A stretch of 48,664 bases of DNA, from positions 1-48,664 of the forward strand of contig JAFOCD010000200.1 of the NCBI GenBank assembly GCA_017381475.1. The letters run 5' to 3'. The DNA comes from Bacteroidaceae bacterium (lineage in GTDB: Bacteria > Bacteroidota > Bacteroidia > Bacteroidales > Bacteroidaceae). The position numbers and the translations under genes were made by a program. Shown here piece by piece: positions 45,631-48,664 of this stretch. Position 1 is the stretch's first letter; the number at the start of each line of letters is the position of its first letter. The notes below the pieces were generated by a model. That model did no database searches. It had not been told where the DNA came from and saw only the letters and a list, made by a program, of their open reading frames with translations.

Positions 45631-45816
45631 TTAGACAGCTGCCTGCTTCTCAACAGCCAACTTGCCTCTGTAATAACCACACGCACCACATACGGTGTGA
45701 TATACATGCCACTCACCACAGTTAGGGCAAATTGCCAATGTAGGAGCTACTGCCTTGTCGTGAGTTCTTCTCTTGGCAGTTCTAGTCTTTGATTGTCTTC
45801 TTTTAGGATGTGCCAT
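45631..45816 (-). CDS. rpmF: 50S ribosomal protein L32
   Basis: 61 residues. It starts AHPKRRQSKTRTAKRRTHDK and carries the zinc-binding four-cysteine set CPNC...CGAC of the Cys-plus L32 form. Located 28 bases after DUF177, the usual partner in many bacteria. Confidence 0.97.
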   Translation of the reverse strand: MAHPKRRQSKTRTAKRRTHDKAVAPTLAICPNCGEWHVYHTVCGACGYYRGKLAVEKQAAV

Positions 45817-45844
45817 TTTCTTCTAATGTTTTAATTTATTTTTT

Positions 45845-46381
45845 TTAATTATCTTCGTCAATCTGTAAATCCTTCAAACCGGCCCAGCGTGGGTCAATCT
45901 GCGCTTCTTCGTTCTCCCCACATTCATCGGCATCGACCGAGTGTCTTTTGAGCTTACCAGTCATCTCGTGATTGCACTTTCCCGGTGCATGCACACGCTT
46001 CATTGGCAACGCAAGAACAATGAACTCATACAAATACCACGCTATGTTCAAATCCCCTTCATTCTCGGGAACTATCACAATATCGCCTTCATCGGCATAA
46101 CTGTCACCCAACTTCACACGCAAGGTGCTCTCAGTGTCAACATCAATCTCAAGATCATCAAGACAACGGTCACATGGAACAATCACCGTTCCTGCCATTT
46201 CAAAGGAGAAATCAAATATCTCCCTGTTCTTCTTAACCGTTACTTTGGCCCTGACAGCACCTTTCTGAAACTCCTCACCATCGATGTCAGCAAAGAATGC
46301 ATTATCGAGGTCAAACTCCATTTCAAGGGAGGAAGTCTTCATTCCCTTGAGGTCAACATTATATTTATCAAATCTTCCCAT
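45845..46381 (-). CDS. DUF177 (YceD) family protein
   Basis: 178 residues. VPCDRCLDDLEIDVDTE provides the CxxC of the family, with a further Cys in the CNHEM segment. The acidic C-terminus (WAGLKDLQ) is typical. YceD homologues are linked to 23S rRNA accumulation, and the gene is nearly always just upstream of rpmF, as here. Confidence 0.9.
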   Translation of the reverse strand: MGRFDKYNVDLKGMKTSSLEMEFDLDNAFFADIDGEEFQKGAVRAKVTVKKNREIFDFSFEMAGTVIVPCDRCLDDLEIDVDTESTLRVKLGDSYADEGDIVIVPENEGDLNIAWYLYEFIVLALPMKRVHAPGKCNHEMTGKLKRHSVDADECGENEEAQIDPRWAGLKDLQIDEDN

Positions 46382-46420
46382 CGCTACAATAAAATCAACT
46401 CAATCAATAATATAACTCCT

Positions 46421-46470
46421 CAAAAGTAGTGCCTAACATCCACACTATCCGATTTTAGGACACAAAGATA
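46421..46470 (-). promoter_or_regulatory. Two candidate -7 boxes of the DUF177-rpmF operon
   Basis: TATCTTTG at 46463-46470 and TACTTTTG at 46421-46428 (both complement) match the -7 consensus. Neither has a clear -33 box. Confidence 0.4.
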
Positions 46471-46531
46471 GTAATAAAATTCTTTAGAAACACCTAAATC
46501 GATAAAAAAACTTCAAAAACGGCGCATTTTG

Positions 46532-47659
46532 CTACTTTTTTAGCTCAATACGGAAGGTCGTGCCCTTTCCAGGTAGTGATTTCTTTATATAAATGCGCCC
46601 CTTATGGAACTCCTCGACAATTCTCTTTGCCAATGACAGCCCCAACCCCCAACCACGCGGTTTGGTGGTAAATCCCGGTTCAAAGATCATTTTCCAGCGC
46701 GATTTGGCAATACCCTTGCCGGTATCAGTGACATCAACCAGCACCTTGTCGCCGTCATCGGCAACAACAACCGAAATCTCGCCGCTCCCCTCCATAGCAT
46801 CAATTGCGTTTTTACACAAGTTCTCGAACACCCACTCCATCAATGGCACATTAAGTCGCGCCGACAGTGAAGCATCGGGGAACGATAGATTATACTTCAC
46901 CTTTGCAGGGCTACGGCGTTTCATATACTCCACAGCCTTGCCCACAACAGCACTCACATCCTCGGGGACAGGCTCGGTCCTTGAACCAATCTTTGAAAAG
47001 CGGTCAGCAACCATCTGCAGACGCTGCACATCGCGCTCCATTTCGGGCAGTAGTTCATCATCGGCATACTTAGCCTTGAGCACCTCAATCCACGCCATAA
47101 GCGACGATATGGGAGTCCCCAGCTGGTGCGCAGTCTCCTTGGACAAACCCACCCACACACGATTCTGCTCGGCACGCTTCGAACTTAGAACAGCCACGAT
47201 GCATATTATGAAGAACAGCACAACAACGGCAAGCTGGATATAAGGATAATAGGAGAGTTGCACCAATGTCGCAGAATCATCATAATAGATATAGCAGAAC
47301 TCGTCATCGCCTAACGGAACCTCTATCTTAGAACCAGTGGCACGCATTTCGGCTGCCACACGCTCAAGTTTTGATTCCTGAATATTATTATGGGAAATTA
47401 TATTACCCACTTTATCCATCATTACCACAGGAATCGTTTTATTGCTCGTTAAAATCTCATTTTCGAGACTCACATTCTCACCCACCTCGGCATTGATAAG
47501 AGAAGTCATCGCCGAAGCCCAGACAGCCATACGACGCTCCTCCTCCTGTTTCAAATCCTCAACAATAAGGTTTGATACCCAAAGCGACGCTGTGGCTATT
47601 ACAGCAGCCACCGCAATGAGAACATATTTTGCATTCCTAAAATTCTTTAACCACTTCAT
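46532..47659 (-). CDS. Orphan sensor histidine kinase
   Basis: 375 residues. Two TM helices (about 12-32 and 139-160) bracket a short periplasmic sensor domain of about 105 residues with no named motif. A DHp domain has His178 in KETAHQLGTPISS and is followed by a HATPase domain: N-box NLCKNAIDAME, DTGKGIAKSRW, GWGLGLSLAKRIV. No response regulator is adjacent, so its partner is unlinked. Candidate -7 box TATGTTTG at 47677-47684 (complement). The input signal is unknown. Confidence 0.92.
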   Translation of the reverse strand: MKWLKNFRNAKYVLIAVAAVIATASLWVSNLIVEDLKQEEERRMAVWASAMTSLINAEVGENVSLENEILTSNKTIPVVMMDKVGNIISHNNIQESKLERVAAEMRATGSKIEVPLGDDEFCYIYYDDSATLVQLSYYPYIQLAVVVLFFIICIVAVLSSKRAEQNRVWVGLSKETAHQLGTPISSLMAWIEVLKAKYADDELLPEMERDVQRLQMVADRFSKIGSRTEPVPEDVSAVVGKAVEYMKRRSPAKVKYNLSFPDASLSARLNVPLMEWVFENLCKNAIDAMEGSGEISVVVADDGDKVLVDVTDTGKGIAKSRWKMIFEPGFTTKPRGWGLGLSLAKRIVEEFHKGRIYIKKSLPGKGTTFRIELKK

Positions 47660-47676
47660 ACTCTTTTACTTTTTCA

Positions 47677-47684
47677 CAAACATA
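47677..47684 (-). promoter_or_regulatory. Putative -7 box of the histidine kinase gene
   Basis: TATGTTTG on the complement, 18 bases before the ATG; -33 region weak. Confidence 0.4.
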
Positions 47685-47715
47685 AAACGCGAAAAAAAGT
47701 AAAATATTATATAAC

Positions 47716-47750
47716 GTTTTTCCGAACCCGCCAAGTGGGTTCGGAAAAAC
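47716..47750. terminator. Strong hairpin between the histidine kinase and Fib_succ genes
   Basis: 14-bp perfect stem GTTTTTCCGAACCC with its complement and a 7-nt loop; A/T tracts lie in both arms, so it could act on either strand. Confidence 0.75.
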
Positions 47751-47767
47751 TATAAGGTTAAATAAAT

Positions 47768-47802
47768 TAAGCGTACTAGCAGCACACTGCTATGTGCGCT
47801 TA
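47768..47802 (-). terminator. Second hairpin after the Fib_succ gene
   Basis: Imperfect stem TAAGCG.AC.AGCAG around CAC, 23 bases past the stop; on the minus strand AATTTATTT follows. Confidence 0.55.
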
Positions 47803-47824
47803 AAATAAATCAAAGTTTTAAGTT

Positions 47825-48502
47825 TTACTCACAGACGGGGCGAACGGACGCACCGCAGTAACGCTGGAGCGTAACCACAAGGTGCTGACGGTGTTCAAAG
47901 AAGTGCAAGACATAAGCCCTTTCATTATTGTCGCCACGAAGCAACGACGACCAGTAGCGACCAAAAGAACCCAAGCGGCTAACATTCGAGCCCGTAACAG
48001 TGCCCATAGCAGGGAGGAAAATGCTATTACCATTGGGACCTGTCACCTTATAACCGTTAACCCCATTGAGTTCTGTCCACTCCCAGATACATTTGTCAAG
48101 TAATTCTTTCTGCTCATCTTGCGTTGGTATGCGCCAGGTACCACCCCATTTTACATGAGCAACATCATCTTCAGGTTCGAGAACTGTTTTATTGTCGCCA
48201 TATTTGCTGTCTGTACAATACTTGGCATAGATAGTTCTACTAGTACCTTTTTTCCATTTATAGGAAGTTGAATAGTATTCCTCTTTTTCTTCAGTCTCTC
48301 CCCAAGCATAGTAACCGCCACATTCCTCGGGAGTTGAGGCACCAACATTACAAGTCGCCCATTTGATACCACTTGGCAAACCAAGATCGACATACTCGTG
48401 GCCATTGACTTGGTTCTCTGAATTGTCTGGACCATCGGTAAACGATGACAATGTCAACCATGACATCAAGAGTCCCAATGAAAATAAGAATTTCTTTTTC
48501 AT
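47825..48502 (-). CDS. Exported Fib_succ_major (Fibrobacter succinogenes major paralogous) domain protein
   Basis: 225 residues from ATG 48502. A signal peptide (about 1-20, LMSWLTLSSF) is followed directly by the domain: GHEYVDLGLPSGIKWATCNVG, AWGETEEK, WGGTWRIPTQDEQKELLDKC, VTGPNGNSIFLPAMG, RYWSS, and the end RYCGASVRPV. This is a surface-exposed, probably ligand-binding domain common in Bacteroidales, and some members are diversified by retroelements. The last 26 codons before the final CE are unusually poor in A (9 of 78 bases) compared with the rest of the gene. The longer frame from 48559 is rejected because it puts a non-signal stretch before the signal peptide. Confidence 0.8.
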   Translation of the reverse strand: MKKKFLFSLGLLMSWLTLSSFTDGPDNSENQVNGHEYVDLGLPSGIKWATCNVGASTPEECGGYYAWGETEEKEEYYSTSYKWKKGTSRTIYAKYCTDSKYGDNKTVLEPEDDVAHVKWGGTWRIPTQDEQKELLDKCIWEWTELNGVNGYKVTGPNGNSIFLPAMGTVTGSNVSRLGSFGRYWSSLLRGDNNERAYVLHFFEHRQHLVVTLQRYCGASVRPVCE

Positions 48503-48644
48503 AGTTTTATGTATTAAGTTAAACAAAAAGTTGCAATAGGTAAAATACAAGCACAACAAGACTGTGGACTACAAGATAGTTGCAGTTCACGAAGTTCCAT
48601 CACAGAAATACTACCGACTGTGAGGCCTGTTATACTATAGGGAA

Positions 48645-48664
48645 ATTGTGTGTGTGTGTGTGTG
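48645..48664. repeat. GT dinucleotide run at the window end
   Basis: About eight GT/TG units end the window and may continue beyond it. It could be a true microsatellite or the point at which an assembly stopped. Confidence 0.7.

Overview
The window is a chromosomal segment of a member of the Bacteroidota, most likely order Bacteroidales; I cannot place it below that. Three things support this. First, several genes are preceded by the Bacteroidota sigma promoter (TTTG, a 19-21 nt spacer, then TAnnTTTG), and the starts I inspected have no clear Shine-Dalgarno sequence. Second, Bacteroidota-typical families are present: an OstA-like protein, several SurA-like proteins, DUF4369/TlpA, a DUF4890/Spy-like protein, RfbM-type guanylyltransferase, Fib_succ_major and a split 5'-nucleotidase. 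Third, the order tig-clpP-clpX-recQ-guaB-PPIases-ostA-mutL is one I associate with this group (from memory, not searched). Most of the window is core genome on the minus strand.

Layout. 1-1933: an AT-rich accessory operon with a DUF5675-like protein followed by two related exported proteins, the second cut by the window edge. 2148-6116: an ABC-F ATPase, a MITE-like repeat, then tcdA-lolD-spy. 6219-7226: asd. 7347-9847: frr-rsgA, a second MITE-like element with TTA target duplications, a DUF2007 protein and rplS. 10041-12801: a 5'-nucleotidase split into two genes in reversed domain order, then a TlpA-like thioredoxin. 13055-15912: a small ferredoxin absent from simple long-ORF calls, an acyl-ACP thioesterase, mannose-1-phosphate guanylyltransferase and a lipoprotein carrying an ExbD/TolR-like domain. 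16156-20437: the purB-rluB-asnS operon and tRNA-Val(UAC). 20728-21888: an OmpA-family porin-like protein with a long leader.

22136-33402 reads as one eight-gene unit, recQ-guaB-PPIase-lipoprotein-SurA-OstA-small membrane protein-mutL, combining DNA maintenance, purine synthesis and outer-membrane assembly. 33585-36921: clpX, clpP and tig (proteolysis and nascent-chain folding). 37109-40627: a large secreted subtilase with adhesin domains and a sorting-type tail. 40680-43133: lptB, divergent from mlaE-mlaF (outer-membrane lipid transport). 43313-46381: DUF177-rpmF and era-der (ribosome assembly). 46532-48502: an orphan sensor histidine kinase and an exported Fib_succ_major protein whose adenine-poor C-terminus resembles the variable region of a diversity-generating retroelement target. 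The window ends in a GT dinucleotide run.

The most interesting items are the left-end putative effector/immunity-like operon, the candidate hypervariable C-terminus at the right end, the TTA-flanked MITE, and the lipidated ExbD-like protein. All four are hypotheses from sequence reading only. No complete known mobile element, CRISPR array, secretion-system locus or reverse transcriptase is present.
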